From Poseidonibacter ostreae (GTDB lineage: Bacteria; Campylobacterota; Campylobacteria; Campylobacterales; Arcobacteraceae), in NCBI RefSeq assembly GCF_009208055.1, contig NZ_WFKI01000017.1, positions 1 to 50,056 on the forward strand: a stretch of 50,056 bases of DNA, read 5' to 3'. Every line of letters starts with the position of its first letter. Within the stretch, counting starts at the first letter, position 1. Below are positions 1 through 7,682 of this stretch, piece after piece. The notes under the pieces are model-generated. The model was not told where the DNA came from. It worked only from the letters and a program-made list of their open reading frames with translations, and ran no database searches. Position numbers and translations under genes: made by a program.

Positions 1-170
1 ACTCTTTACTTTTATTGATTCTTAGCTCTTCTTTGAAATTAGAATTCTTTACTTTTATTCATACTTACTCTACTTAGCATTTATTTTATTATTCAACTAT
101 CTTATTACCTTTTTATTATTTAGCTTATTACGCTACTTATTACGAGTTAAATTATTTAAAACTAAAATAA

Positions 171-208
171 ATAGCAATATAAGATAATAAAATAGCAATT
201 TAAGATAA
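171..208 (+). promoter_or_regulatory. Tandem 17-base direct repeat, candidate operator
   Basis: ATAGCAATATAAGATAA (171-187) recurs as ATAGCAATTTAAGATAA (192-208), one mismatch, with a 21-base period, about two helical turns. It sits just upstream of and overlapping the expected -35 region of the promoter at 231-236. That placement suits a regulator binding two sites on one DNA face. No regulator gene is adjacent. Confidence 0.4.
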
Positions 209-230
209 AGATAATTTACTTATATTAATA

Positions 231-236
231 TATAAT
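231..236 (+). promoter_or_regulatory. -10 element TATAAT for aminotransferase
   Basis: A perfect TATAAT predicts transcription from about 243, leaving only about 14 bases before the preferred ATG at 257. No clear -35 hexamer is visible, as is usual in Campylobacterota. Confidence 0.5.
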
Positions 237-256
237 CCAAATAAAAAGAAGTGAAA

Positions 257-1354
257 ATGTATAAAAAAAATAAAAGATCTTATATTCGAGAGATATTAGA
301 TGCAACTGATGAGAATACTATTTCTTTTGCTGGTGGCTTACCTGATAAAGAGTTCTTCCCTTTATTAGAATTATCAAAAGCTAGCAAAAAAGTTTTTAAA
401 AATGCTAACTGTTTACAATATACAAAATCTCAAGGAATAGAGTCTTTAAGAGAGAAAATTGCTAAGATTTATACAGAAAAGTTTGATTTTCCTACAACTA
501 AAGATGACATATTAATAACTACAGGGAGTCAACAAGCTTTTGATATTATATTAAAAAGTTTAGATTGTAATGAAATTATTGTTGAAAAGCCTTCTTATAT
601 TGGAGCTTTAGGAGCTTTTAAAGTATTAGATAAAAAAATAAATGGCTTTAATAAAATAGCTGAGTTAAATGATTTATTAAACAAAAAAAATATTTTATAT
701 ACAATAAGTGATTATCAAAACCCTTCAACAAAAACATATAGCAATAAAAAAAGAGAAAAGATATCTAAAATATTAGATAAAAAAGAATCAATTCTAATTG
801 AAGATGGTGCTTATTGTTTTTTAAATTTTAAAAATAAAGTAAAAGATCCTATTTCTAAATCTTATAGAAACTCATTTCATTTAGGTTCTTTTTCTAAAAT
901 TGTAGCACCTGGATTAAGGTTAGGATGGATAAGAGCTAGTAAAGAGAATATAAGTAGTTTATTATTTGCAAAAGAGTCTTTAGATTTACATACATCTACT
1001 TTTAATCAAATGTTAATTGATGAGTATTTAAATTCTAATGATTTATTTAAACATATAAATAAAATAAATAAAGAGTATTTTAAAAAAATGAATTTTATGT
1101 CTATGTGTTTTAAAAAGTATATCTCTTCTTTTTCTTTTAAAAAGCCAAAAGGGGGAATGTTTATATATGGTTCTTTTAATGAAGACTCAATGTTATTGGC
1201 TAAAGAAGCATTAAAAGAAAATATTGCTTTTGTTCCTGGAGAAGTTTTTTATATAGATGAAAAATCAAATGAAGCTAGATTTAATTTTACAAATACAAGT
1301 TGTAAAGATATAGAAAAAGGAATTAAAACTTTAGCTTCTATAGTAAATAAATAG
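257..1354 (+). CDS. PLP-dependent class I/II aminotransferase
   Basis: Fold-type I aminotransferase of the MocR-C-terminal/AAD-like group, expected to transfer an amino group between an amino acid and a 2-oxo acid; the substrate cannot be told. Numbering from ATG 257, the PLP Schiff-base lysine is K214 in GSFSKIVAPGLRLGW, with the phosphate-binding arginine R221 in GLRLGW. The pyridine-nitrogen aspartate is D183 in EDGAY and a QNPST element precedes it. The C-terminal ARFNFTNTS carries the likely carboxylate-binding arginine. Length (365 aa) is normal and there is no N-terminal HTH, so this is an enzyme, not a MocR regulator. A GTG at 251 is in frame, but AAGAAG five bases before 257 favours the ATG. 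Monocistronic; the next genes are convergent. Confidence 0.85.
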   Translation: MYKKNKRSYIREILDATDENTISFAGGLPDKEFFPLLELSKASKKVFKNANCLQYTKSQGIESLREKIAKIYTEKFDFPTTKDDILITTGSQQAFDIILKSLDCNEIIVEKPSYIGALGAFKVLDKKINGFNKIAELNDLLNKKNILYTISDYQNPSTKTYSNKKREKISKILDKKESILIEDGAYCFLNFKNKVKDPISKSYRNSFHLGSFSKIVAPGLRLGWIRASKENISSLLFAKESLDLHTSTFNQMLIDEYLNSNDLFKHINKINKEYFKKMNFMSMCFKKYISSFSFKKPKGGMFIYGSFNEDSMLLAKEALKENIAFVPGEVFYIDEKSNEARFNFTNTSCKDIEKGIKTLASIVNK

Positions 1355-1382
1355 TTTTAACAGTAGATAAACTCTTTTGAGT

Positions 1383-1685
1383 TTATCCTGCTAATGCTTT
1401 TTTTACATTATCATCTGCCATTGTAACATTCCATTCTGGTTCCCATACTACTACAGCTTCTGCTTTTTTAACTTTTGGTAGTTCTCTTAAAACAGCTTCT
1501 TCTACCCAATTTACAATCATTTGATGTAAAGGACAAGCTTTAGTTGACAGTGTCATTGTAACAGTAACTTCTAAGTCTTCATTACAACTTGCATCATAAA
1601 TTAATCCCATTTCTACAAGATTAAACCCTACTTCTGGATCTAGTACTGTTGATACTGCTTTGAATATTTCTTCTTTTGTATACAT
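1383..1685 (-). CDS. MIP18/DUF59-family protein (SufT/PaaD-like)
   Basis: A 100-residue stand-alone MIP18 (DUF59) domain. The family is linked to iron-sulfur cluster assembly and maturation of metalloenzymes (SufT, PaaD). The sequence shows the hallmark opening VLDPEVGFNLVEMGLIYD (about 16-33), the strand VTVTMTLSTKACP with the family's conserved cysteine (about C51), and a C-terminal VWEPEWN before a short helix. Its start overlaps the stop of the upstream membrane-protein gene by one base (TAATG arrangement), so translation is probably coupled. It is the last gene of a three-gene unit with a DUF2249 protein. I infer a role in maturing or repairing a metal centre in that unit; this is not shown by the sequence. 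Confidence 0.8.
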   Translation of the reverse strand: MYTKEEIFKAVSTVLDPEVGFNLVEMGLIYDASCNEDLEVTVTMTLSTKACPLHQMIVNWVEEAVLRELPKVKKAEAVVVWEPEWNVTMADDNVKKALAG

Positions 1686-2920
1686 TATTTAAACCTTATC
1701 ATAAATAGTAAATTTTTTAATAAAAATATTGAAGCAATACATATAAATGATGCTCCAGCTTTAAAAACTTCATCTGACATAAATAGTAATCCAAGTGCTG
1801 ATATTACTACACCTACTGCTCCAAATACAAATTGGTAATTTGCATCTTTAACTGGAACCATATCTGCTAACATAGGAACTTTTTGTTTTCCTACTAGTGG
1901 TGAAAATTTTTCAAACCAAACTAAAAAAGGAACAATTTTATATAAATGACCAATAATTACATAAGCAATAAATCCACTAAAAAGTAACCATGCTGCTGTA
2001 AATAATAGTGGTTCATAATTTGTAAAGATATATAAAAACCCTAATATTATTGAAATTAAAAAACATGCAAAAGAAAAGTATAATGAAATAATATAAATAT
2101 CATTTTCTTTTCTTGCTCTTGTTTTATATATCAAATATACTTGATAAAAATATATAATTAAAGAAATAATACTTAATAAATAAGCAATTTTATCTATAAT
2201 TGAAATACTAAATAATGAAGAAAATATAACTAATACAACTGATATTGTCATTAATATAACTGCATTGTTTAAGGGTTTTTGTGAAAAATTATGTGATAGA
2301 CCAAACATTGGAAGTAAAACTAAAGATAGTGCCATTATTGTTATAAAAATGTATCCAAAAACTACAGAAAAAACATGTGCTTTTAATAACTCTTCAATAT
2401 TTGTATTTAACTGTCCTGCGTAAGTTAGTGCCATAATAATGCCAATTATTACTCCTACTAAAAGAAATAGGTTTGATACTAAAATACTTTTTGTTACATT
2501 TGAAAAATTACTTACTTTCTTCATTGTTAAAAATATTTCTGTAATAAATATAAACATTGATAATAGCACTAAAATTCCTCCATATGGTAATAGTGAACTA
2601 TTTAGACTAAAACCTAATGCCATAAAAATTGTTCCAACTAAAAGTAATGGATATATAATATAATAAAATTCAACACTAAAATGTCCAACTTCAAGAGTTA
2701 CAGGTATTAATTGTGCCATTGCTCCAAATATTATCATCATTACAAAACCTAATAAAAACATATGTGTCCATGATAATAAATCAGGACTATGAATACTAAG
2801 TTCACTAGGATTAATACTTAATGTAAGAATAGAAGAGATTAAATAAAAAATCACTCCAATGATAAAATATGGAGCAATAAGTTTAAATGGAGGTGCAAAA
2901 TCTTGAGTTATATTCATCAT
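1685..2920 (-). CDS. Polytopic membrane protein with membrane histidines, haem-copper oxidase/NnrS-like
   Basis: A 411-residue integral membrane protein with about 12 hydrophobic segments. Histidines near membrane segments stand out: H53 (SWTHMFLLGF), H182 (KAHVFSVVFGY), H210 (LSHNF) and H325 (IIGHLYKIVPF). This spacing recalls the haem-binding helices of haem-copper oxidase subunit I and NnrS-type proteins, but I do not see the full six-histidine set or the Tyr-His crosslink motif of a true oxidase. It lies between a DUF2249 gene and a MIP18 gene, all behind an FNR-type box, which suits a microaerobic or nitrogen-oxide function. Two ATGs (2920 and 2917) are possible. The membrane topology is clear; the family call is tentative. 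Confidence 0.5.
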   Translation of the reverse strand: MMNITQDFAPPFKLIAPYFIIGVIFYLISSILTLSINPSELSIHSPDLLSWTHMFLLGFVMMIIFGAMAQLIPVTLEVGHFSVEFYYIIYPLLLVGTIFMALGFSLNSSLLPYGGILVLLSMFIFITEIFLTMKKVSNFSNVTKSILVSNLFLLVGVIIGIIMALTYAGQLNTNIEELLKAHVFSVVFGYIFITIMALSLVLLPMFGLSHNFSQKPLNNAVILMTISVVLVIFSSLFSISIIDKIAYLLSIISLIIYFYQVYLIYKTRARKENDIYIISLYFSFACFLISIILGFLYIFTNYEPLLFTAAWLLFSGFIAYVIIGHLYKIVPFLVWFEKFSPLVGKQKVPMLADMVPVKDANYQFVFGAVGVVISALGLLFMSDEVFKAGASFICIASIFLLKNLLFMIRFK

Positions 2921-2935
2921 AATGAAACTCTTTTT

Positions 2936-3274
2936 CTAACCCGCACACGTATTTTGTGAAAAATCTGTTTGTGGTTTTGTATTACTTTTAAATGTAACAC
3001 TGTGCATACCATCTTCAATTTCATTAATATCATAATCGAAGTTTTGTTGTATTTTTGGGAATAATCCCATTGGTGGTTTATGATTTATCATTACTAATTT
3101 TGAGTTTTCATCTAACAATTGTAATCCTGCCATTGCATTTACCATAGGTTCAGGTGGTCCACATTTTGATGTATCGAAATAATAAGTTGTTATTCCATTT
3201 TCAACAGATTTATAAAAATCAACTGTAGATCCTGCTATTTCAACTTTCTTCGCATCGCTTGGTAATAGTTGCAT
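2936..3274 (-). CDS. DUF2249 domain protein
   Basis: A 112-residue soluble protein matching the DUF2249 pattern. A strand ending FDTSKCGPPEPM (about 33-44) gives the family's conserved D-x3-x-x-PPEPM core, followed by the helix MVNAMAGLQLL, the strand KLVMINHKPPMGLFP and the FDY element. The family has a SirA/TusA-like fold and often sits beside denitrification, NO-detoxification or haem-protein genes; its biochemical role is not known to me. The extra cysteines (C38 in the motif, and C110 in the C-terminal NTCAG) could bind metal. The start has AGGAG six bases upstream. It is first in its unit, 15 bases before the membrane protein, and follows an FNR-type site. Confidence 0.75.
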   Translation of the reverse strand: MQLLPSDAKKVEIAGSTVDFYKSVENGITTYYFDTSKCGPPEPMVNAMAGLQLLDENSKLVMINHKPPMGLFPKIQQNFDYDINEIEDGMHSVTFKSNTKPQTDFSQNTCAG

Positions 3275-3329
3275 TTGTAACTCCTAAGTTTTTATATAAG
3301 AATAATAATATTATCTAATAATAAAATCA

Positions 3330-3343
3330 TTGATTGCTATCAA
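3330..3343 (-). promoter_or_regulatory. FNR/CRP-family box TTGAT-N4-ATCAA
   Basis: Perfect palindromic FNR consensus (TTGAT tgct ATCAA) centred at 3336.5, 56 bases upstream of the DUF2249 start at 3274. A minus-strand TATTAT at 3302-3307 would place the box centre at about -41.5, the class II activator position. The other flank is the purine permease gene, whose -10 lies over 100 bases away, so control of the minus-strand unit is more likely. Confidence 0.6.
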
Positions 3344-3442
3344 TAAAAAAGATTAAACCTTATTTATTCATAAAAGTTGCAGAATGTTATAAAATAGTTA
3401 GAAAATACTCTTTGTTTATATTAATATTTACTTAAGTTTATG

Positions 3443-3448
3443 TATACT
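3443..3448 (+). promoter_or_regulatory. -10 element TATACT for purine permease
   Basis: TATACT 30 bases before the GTG start of the permease gene, preceded by T-rich tracts typical of Campylobacterota promoters. Predicted start of transcription is near 3455. Confidence 0.4.
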
Positions 3449-3478
3449 CTGTGCTTGATTTTAAAATAAGGATAAATT

Positions 3479-4771
3479 GTGAACTTTTTTAAATTAAAAG
3501 AGCATAACACAACTGTTAAAACTGAGCTTTCTGCTGGTTTTACGACATTTTTAACAATGATGTATATTGTTCCTGTAAATGGTTTCATCTTAGCAGATGC
3601 AGGACTTCCAATGGATGCTGTTGTAACAGCAACTGCTATTATAACTATCTTAGCAACACTTTTTTCTGGATTATGGTCTAATACTCCAATTGCAATGAGT
3701 GTAGGAATGGGATTAAATGCATACTTCTCGTATGGTTTAGTATTAGGAATGAAAATACCTTGGGAAACTGCTTTAGGGATTGTTTTCTTATCTGGTATCT
3801 TATTTGTAATTTTATCCTTAACTAATTTTAGAGTATGGATTATGACTTCAATTCCTATGAGTTTAAGACGTGCAATTAGTGCAGGTATTGGTTCCTTTAT
3901 TGCTTTTATTGGTTTAAAGCAAATGGGTATGATTACTGCAAATGAAGCTACATTAGTTTCTTTAGGAGATTTTTCTAATTCGAATGTTTTACTTGGAGTT
4001 CTTGGTTTAATTCTTGCATTTTCTTTTTATGCATATAGAATTAAAGGTGCTTTTATACTTTCAATTGCAATTACTTCAATTGTTGCATGGGTTTTTGGTT
4101 TAGGAAAACTACCTGAAGATATTATTTCTGCACCGGCTTCTATTAGTCCAATTTTTATGGAACTTGATATTTTAAGTGCAATTAGTTTATCTTTATTACC
4201 TGTAATTATTACATTCTTAATTACTGATATGTTTGATACATTAGGTACACTAACAGGAGTAGGAACTCGTGCTAAATTATTCCAGGAGAATAATAAAGAT
4301 GATAAATCTTTACAAAAAACACTTGAAGCAGATGCAATTGCTACAACGGCTGGTGCTTTAATTGGTGTTTCAACAACAACTGCCTTTATTGAAAGTGCAT
4401 CAGGAGTTGAAGAGGGTGGAAGAACTGGTTTAACTGCTGTATTTACTGCAATGTTCTTTGTAACAACACTATTTATGTTGCCATTATTTAAATCAATTCC
4501 TGCAAATGCAATTTATCCTGTATTAGTTGTAGTTGGTGTTTTAATGTTTACAGAACTTGGAAAAATCAATTTTGAAGATTCTGATTTAGCTACAAGTGCT
4601 GGAGCTTTTTTAATTGTTATTTTAATGCCTTTAACTTTCTCTATCACAAATGGAATTGCAGCTGGATTTTTAGTATATACAATTATTAAACTAGCTAAAA
4701 AAGAATTTAAAGATTTAAATGTAGGAATTTTAGTAATAACATTTATTAGTGCATTAGCATTTATTTTATAA
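3479..4771 (+). CDS. NCS2-family purine permease, AzgA-like (adenine/guanine/hypoxanthine)
   Basis: A 430-residue inner-membrane transporter with about 12-14 hydrophobic segments. The N-terminus (ELSAGFTTFLTMMYIVPVN, then MSVGMGLNAYF at about 74-84) is diagnostic of the AzgA-like (AdeQ/GhxQ/PbuG) branch of NCS2 rather than the UraA branch. TDMFDTLGTLTGV and STTTAFIESASGVEEGGRTGLTA are the two substrate-site regions conserved in that branch. Proton-coupled uptake of a purine base is expected. The start is GTG with AAGGA six bases before it. A phosphoribosyltransferase follows after nine bases, so the pair likely imports purines and traps them as nucleotides. Confidence 0.88.
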   Translation: MNFFKLKEHNTTVKTELSAGFTTFLTMMYIVPVNGFILADAGLPMDAVVTATAIITILATLFSGLWSNTPIAMSVGMGLNAYFSYGLVLGMKIPWETALGIVFLSGILFVILSLTNFRVWIMTSIPMSLRRAISAGIGSFIAFIGLKQMGMITANEATLVSLGDFSNSNVLLGVLGLILAFSFYAYRIKGAFILSIAITSIVAWVFGLGKLPEDIISAPASISPIFMELDILSAISLSLLPVIITFLITDMFDTLGTLTGVGTRAKLFQENNKDDKSLQKTLEADAIATTAGALIGVSTTTAFIESASGVEEGGRTGLTAVFTAMFFVTTLFMLPLFKSIPANAIYPVLVVVGVLMFTELGKINFEDSDLATSAGAFLIVILMPLTFSITNGIAAGFLVYTIIKLAKKEFKDLNVGILVITFISALAFIL

Positions 4772-4780
4772 GGAACAATT

Positions 4781-5227
4781 TTGGAAAAACTATATTATAG
4801 TTATGATTTATTTAAAGAAGATACTCAAAAGCTAACTAATAGCTGTAGAGATTATGAACCAGATGTTTTATTAGCAGTAGCACGTGGTGGTTTAACACTA
4901 GCTCATTTAATGGCACAAGCTTTAGATATGAGAAATTTATATACTTTAAACTCTATTCATTATGAAGGTGAATTAAAGCTAGATACATTTAATGTATTTA
5001 ATATTCCAGATGTTTCTCATGCAAAAAGAGTTTTAATAATTGATGACATTGTTGATTCAGGTGAAACAATGGAAGAGATTTTAAAAATATTAAAAGAGAA
5101 GTTTCCTGATGTTGAGTTTAAATTAGCAACATTATTTTATAAAAAAACTGCAGTATTACAACCTGATTATACTGTAAGAGAAGCTACTCAATGGATTGAT
5201 TTCTTTTGGGAAATTGACGTTAAATAA
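4781..5227 (+). CDS. Purine phosphoribosyltransferase, Gpt-like
   Basis: Type I phosphoribosyltransferase of 148 residues. The PRPP loop is VLIIDDIVDSGETM (84-97) and an ARGG element (about 34-37) precedes it, as in xanthine-guanine and related enzymes. It should convert a purine base and PRPP to the nucleotide in the cytoplasm. The end of the protein (QWIDFFWEIDVK) resembles xanthine-guanine phosphoribosyltransferases, whose aromatic residue stacks on the base. The start is TTG, nine bases after the permease stop, so the two are co-transcribed as a salvage pair. Preference among guanine, xanthine and hypoxanthine cannot be read from the sequence. Confidence 0.82.
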   Translation: MEKLYYSYDLFKEDTQKLTNSCRDYEPDVLLAVARGGLTLAHLMAQALDMRNLYTLNSIHYEGELKLDTFNVFNIPDVSHAKRVLIIDDIVDSGETMEEILKILKEKFPDVEFKLATLFYKKTAVLQPDYTVREATQWIDFFWEIDVK

Positions 5228-5230
5228 TAT

Positions 5231-5253
5231 TATGAATCCTTTTGGGATTCATA
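5231..5253 (+). terminator. Hairpin downstream of purine salvage pair
   Basis: Nine-base perfect stem (TATGAATCC / GGATTCATA) with a five-base loop, four bases after the phosphoribosyltransferase stop. No strong T run follows, so it may stabilise the 3' end or terminate weakly. Confidence 0.55.
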
Positions 5254-5319
5254 AGTATATAAAATATTACTTTTATATATATTTCTTACACTTTTACCTT
5301 ACTTTTACATACTACTTTG

Positions 5320-5325
5320 TATAAT
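5320..5325 (+). promoter_or_regulatory. -10 element TATAAT for small HTH-like gene
   Basis: Perfect TATAAT 25 bases before the ATG at 5351, after the hairpin that ends the previous unit. Confidence 0.5.
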
Positions 5326-5350
5326 TAACAAAAATTATTTGGATAATTAA

Positions 5351-5644
5351 ATGACATTTATAGATTTTAAAAAATTACTTTTAGATGCGGAGCTAACAAT
5401 TCCAAAGTTTACTGCTTTAATTAAAGTTAGTGAAAAGAATATTCAAGCTTATAAAAAGAAGAAAGAAGTTCCAAATACAATTGCATCAATTGCAGCTTGT
5501 TTTGCTCATATGAATAAAGCTGGTATTGATTATAAAGTAATAATTGATGATTTAGAATTAGTAAAAAAAGAGAAAAAAGGGGCAGGTTTTTCTAAAGATA
5601 AAGCTGTGAAAACCAAAGAAAAAGATAAAATAAAAACTAGCTAA
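5351..5644 (+). CDS. Small conserved protein, possibly XRE-like HTH
   Basis: A 97-residue protein I do not recognise by name. Residues about 1-60 look helical, with a helix-turn-helix-like pattern (LTIPKFTALIKVSEKNIQAYKKKKEVPN in outline; key positions L15, F19, S28, N30, Y34) as in XRE-type DNA-binding domains. The C-terminal third is a highly basic lysine-rich tail without predicted structure. It has its own promoter and no operon partner. A role in DNA or RNA binding is plausible from charge and fold but is inference only. Confidence 0.6.
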   Translation: MTFIDFKKLLLDAELTIPKFTALIKVSEKNIQAYKKKKEVPNTIASIAACFAHMNKAGIDYKVIIDDLELVKKEKKGAGFSKDKAVKTKEKDKIKTS

Positions 5645-5673
5645 TTTAAATAAATATTTTATTAACCTTTTTT

Positions 5674-5682
5674 TGATATACT
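5674..5682 (+). promoter_or_regulatory. Extended -10 TGATATACT
   Basis: TG-n-TATACT about 27 bases before the DUF423 start at 5710 and downstream of the small HTH-like gene; it likely drives the 5710-7671 operon. Confidence 0.5.
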
Positions 5683-5709
5683 TCGCAAAAATCTAAATTT
5701 GGAAGTATA

Positions 5710-6096
5710 ATGACCCTTAATAATAATAGTAAAAAATTCTTAGCAATTGCATCGATCATGATGGCTCTTGCAATTGCAATTGGTGCTTTTGGAGCACATG
5801 GAATAAAATCAATAGTAACTGACTCAATGCTTAAAATATATAACACAGGTGTTGAATATCACTTTTATAATACCCTAGGACTTTTTATTGTTGCATTTTT
5901 AATCAACTTCTATCCAAATTCTAAAAAATTAGTAAGAAGTGCATGGCTTATTTTTATTGGCATGACTATCTTCTCTTTTTCTTTATATGCTTTAGTTCTT
6001 TTTTCAATGCCAGTTTTAGGTGCAATTACTCCTATTGGTGGAACTTTATTAATTATTGCATGGATTATGACAGCTTATGCAATTTTAAAGGATTAA
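5710..6096 (+). CDS. DUF423 family small membrane protein
   Basis: A 128-residue inner-membrane protein with four hydrophobic helices. The signature GAFGAHG (25-31), followed by a helix and YHFYNTLGLF, identifies DUF423 (YgdD-like). The function of the family is not known to me. The start is ATG with GGAAG upstream. It is followed four bases after its stop by the cation-channel gene, so the two are probably co-expressed. A GAFGAHG in a four-helix protein of this length is rarely anything else. Confidence 0.88.
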   Translation: MTLNNNSKKFLAIASIMMALAIAIGAFGAHGIKSIVTDSMLKIYNTGVEYHFYNTLGLFIVAFLINFYPNSKKLVRSAWLIFIGMTIFSFSLYALVLFSMPVLGAITPIGGTLLIIAWIMTAYAILKD

Positions 6097-6100
6097 TTAA

Positions 6101-6904
6101 ATGACAGCAATGGCAAAGATTGAAGAAGTAAGAGATTCTAAATGGTTCTCAAATCTAACTACAATTATAATTATTGGATATGCATGTATTCTTGGATTTA
6201 AAACTTTAGATGAAGTTGAAACAAATTATAGTCTATTTTTAAAATTTGCAGATTATTTTGTAACAATATATTTTGTATTTGAACTAGCAATAAAAATGGT
6301 TGCAGAAAAAAATATAAAAAACTTTTTTAAGTCTGGTTGGAATATTTTTGATTTTGTGATTGTTGTAATAACACTTTTACCTTTAGAATCATCAAGTTTT
6401 GCTGCAATTGCTAGACTTATGAGAGTATTTAGAATTCTACGATTATTTACTTCACGTCCTGAATTAAAAGCAATTATTGATATGTTAATTAAGGCAATTC
6501 CTTCAATAATTGATATTGTAATTTTAATGTTTATAATCTTCTATATTTATGCAATTATAGGAAGCTTTTTCTTTGTTGATTTACCATCAGGTCTATGGAA
6601 AGATTTCTTAATTTCAATGCTTACACTATTTAGAGTTTTAACATTTGAAGATTGGACAGATGTAATGTATGAAGCAATGGAAGTATATCCATGGGCATGG
6701 GTTTATTTTGTTTCTTTTGTAATTATTGCAGCCTTTGTATTTTTTAATCTTTTTATTGCTGTTATTATTGGAGAGATGCAAAAACTTCAAGAAGCAGAGA
6801 TGAAAGAAGAGATTCATGAAGATAGCTTAAAACTTGATACTTTACTTGAAGAGATAAAACTTCTAAGAGAAGAAGTAAAAGAATTAAAAAGTAAAGATAA
6901 ATGA
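6101..6904 (+). CDS. Voltage-gated cation channel, NavAb/NaChBac type
   Basis: A 267-residue single-domain six-helix channel subunit expected to form a homotetramer. S1-S3 fill about 18-95. S4 carries arginines at every third residue (R105, R108, R111, R114), the voltage sensor. S5 is about 133-158, the pore helix and filter TFEDWTD are 181-187, S6 is about 200-224, and an acidic/basic heptad region from about 227 to the end should form the C-terminal coiled coil. The architecture closely follows Arcobacter butzleri NavAb, whose filter is TLESWSM. Here the second, third and last filter positions are F, E-D and D, giving three acidic residues as in calcium-selective filters. Start ATG 6101 has AAGGA eight bases upstream. 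Confidence 0.9.
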   Translation: MTAMAKIEEVRDSKWFSNLTTIIIIGYACILGFKTLDEVETNYSLFLKFADYFVTIYFVFELAIKMVAEKNIKNFFKSGWNIFDFVIVVITLLPLESSSFAAIARLMRVFRILRLFTSRPELKAIIDMLIKAIPSIIDIVILMFIIFYIYAIIGSFFFVDLPSGLWKDFLISMLTLFRVLTFEDWTDVMYEAMEVYPWAWVYFVSFVIIAAFVFFNLFIAVIIGEMQKLQEAEMKEEIHEDSLKLDTLLEEIKLLREEVKELKSKDK

Positions 6905-7671
6905 AAACATTTAGTATATTAGGAACAGGTTGGTTAGGTTATGCCTTAGCTTTAGAATTAAAAGAAAAATATAAAGTAAAAGTTTCAATAAAAGATGAAA
7001 AAAAGAAAAACAAATTTATAGAAGAGGGCTTAGTTCCTTTTTTATTAAATGAAGAAAGTCTTGATTCTTTAGATGATTTATTAGAAACTGATTACCTTTT
7101 TATAAACTTTCCACCTTCAAAATTTAAAAATTATACTGCTTTTTTAAATAAGATTTATTCACACGAAAAAATAAAAAATATTGAAAAGATTATATTTATT
7201 TCTTCAACATCAATTTATCCAGATTTAGATTTAGTATTTACAGAAGAATTTTCTTCTTTTAACTCAAATTCAAAATCACCAAAAGTTTATGATGCTGAAG
7301 TTCTTGTAAAAGATAAAACAGATCTAATCCTTAGAGCATCTGGACTTATGGGCTACAACAGAATTGCAGGAAAGCGTTCAAGCTCTAAAGTAGTTAAAGA
7401 TAAAGATATAAAAATAAACTATGTACATAGAGATGATGTAATAAGTGCAACAATTTTTTTAATTGCTAATAATATAAATGGAATATTTAACTTATCAGTA
7501 GAAAAGCATCCTACAAAAGAAGAAATATATTTATTTAACTCTAAAAAATATGGTTTTGAAAAATCAATTTTCAAAGATGAAAAAGGTTTGAAAAATAGAA
7601 TAATTGATGGAAGTAAGATTGAGCATTTAGGATTTAAGTATAAATACTCAAATCCTTTTGATTTTATATAG
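6901..7671 (+). CDS. NAD(P)-binding Rossmann protein, SDR/epimerase-like (YeeZ-like)
   Basis: A 256-residue soluble protein with an N-terminal dinucleotide-binding loop GTGWLG (8-13). The middle FISSTSIYPD (about 100-109) and the later RASGLMGYNR match extended-SDR proteins of the YeeZ type. The classical YxxxK catalytic pair is not obvious (SIYPDLD lacks the lysine at +4), so it may bind nucleotide without classic dehydratase chemistry. Its ATG overlaps the stop of the channel gene (ATGA), implying translational coupling, though I see no functional link between the two products. Substrate unknown. Confidence 0.72.
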   Translation: MKTFSILGTGWLGYALALELKEKYKVKVSIKDEKKKNKFIEEGLVPFLLNEESLDSLDDLLETDYLFINFPPSKFKNYTAFLNKIYSHEKIKNIEKIIFISSTSIYPDLDLVFTEEFSSFNSNSKSPKVYDAEVLVKDKTDLILRASGLMGYNRIAGKRSSSKVVKDKDIKINYVHRDDVISATIFLIANNINGIFNLSVEKHPTKEEIYLFNSKKYGFEKSIFKDEKGLKNRIIDGSKIEHLGFKYKYSNPFDFI

Positions 7672-7682
7672 AACTTGATATT

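Larger units (their letters stand above)
1..250. other. Low-complexity AT-rich intergenic region
   Basis: No gene is supported here. The left part holds two near-identical 21-base copies (4-24 and 47-67, two mismatches) and three copies of CTTATTAC (101-108, 124-131, 136-143). The right part carries a 17-base direct repeat and a promoter for the following aminotransferase, listed separately. The upstream neighbour lies outside the window. Confidence 0.6.

Noticed and set aside
101..143. Three CTTATTAC copies considered as a CRISPR-like array
   Set aside because: Copies are only eight bases, irregularly spaced (23 and 12 bases) and no cas genes or unique spacers of constant length exist.
2439..2663. 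Plus-strand open frame opposite the 411-residue membrane protein
   Set aside because: It is antisense to a real gene, lacks a ribosome site and has no recognisable domain.
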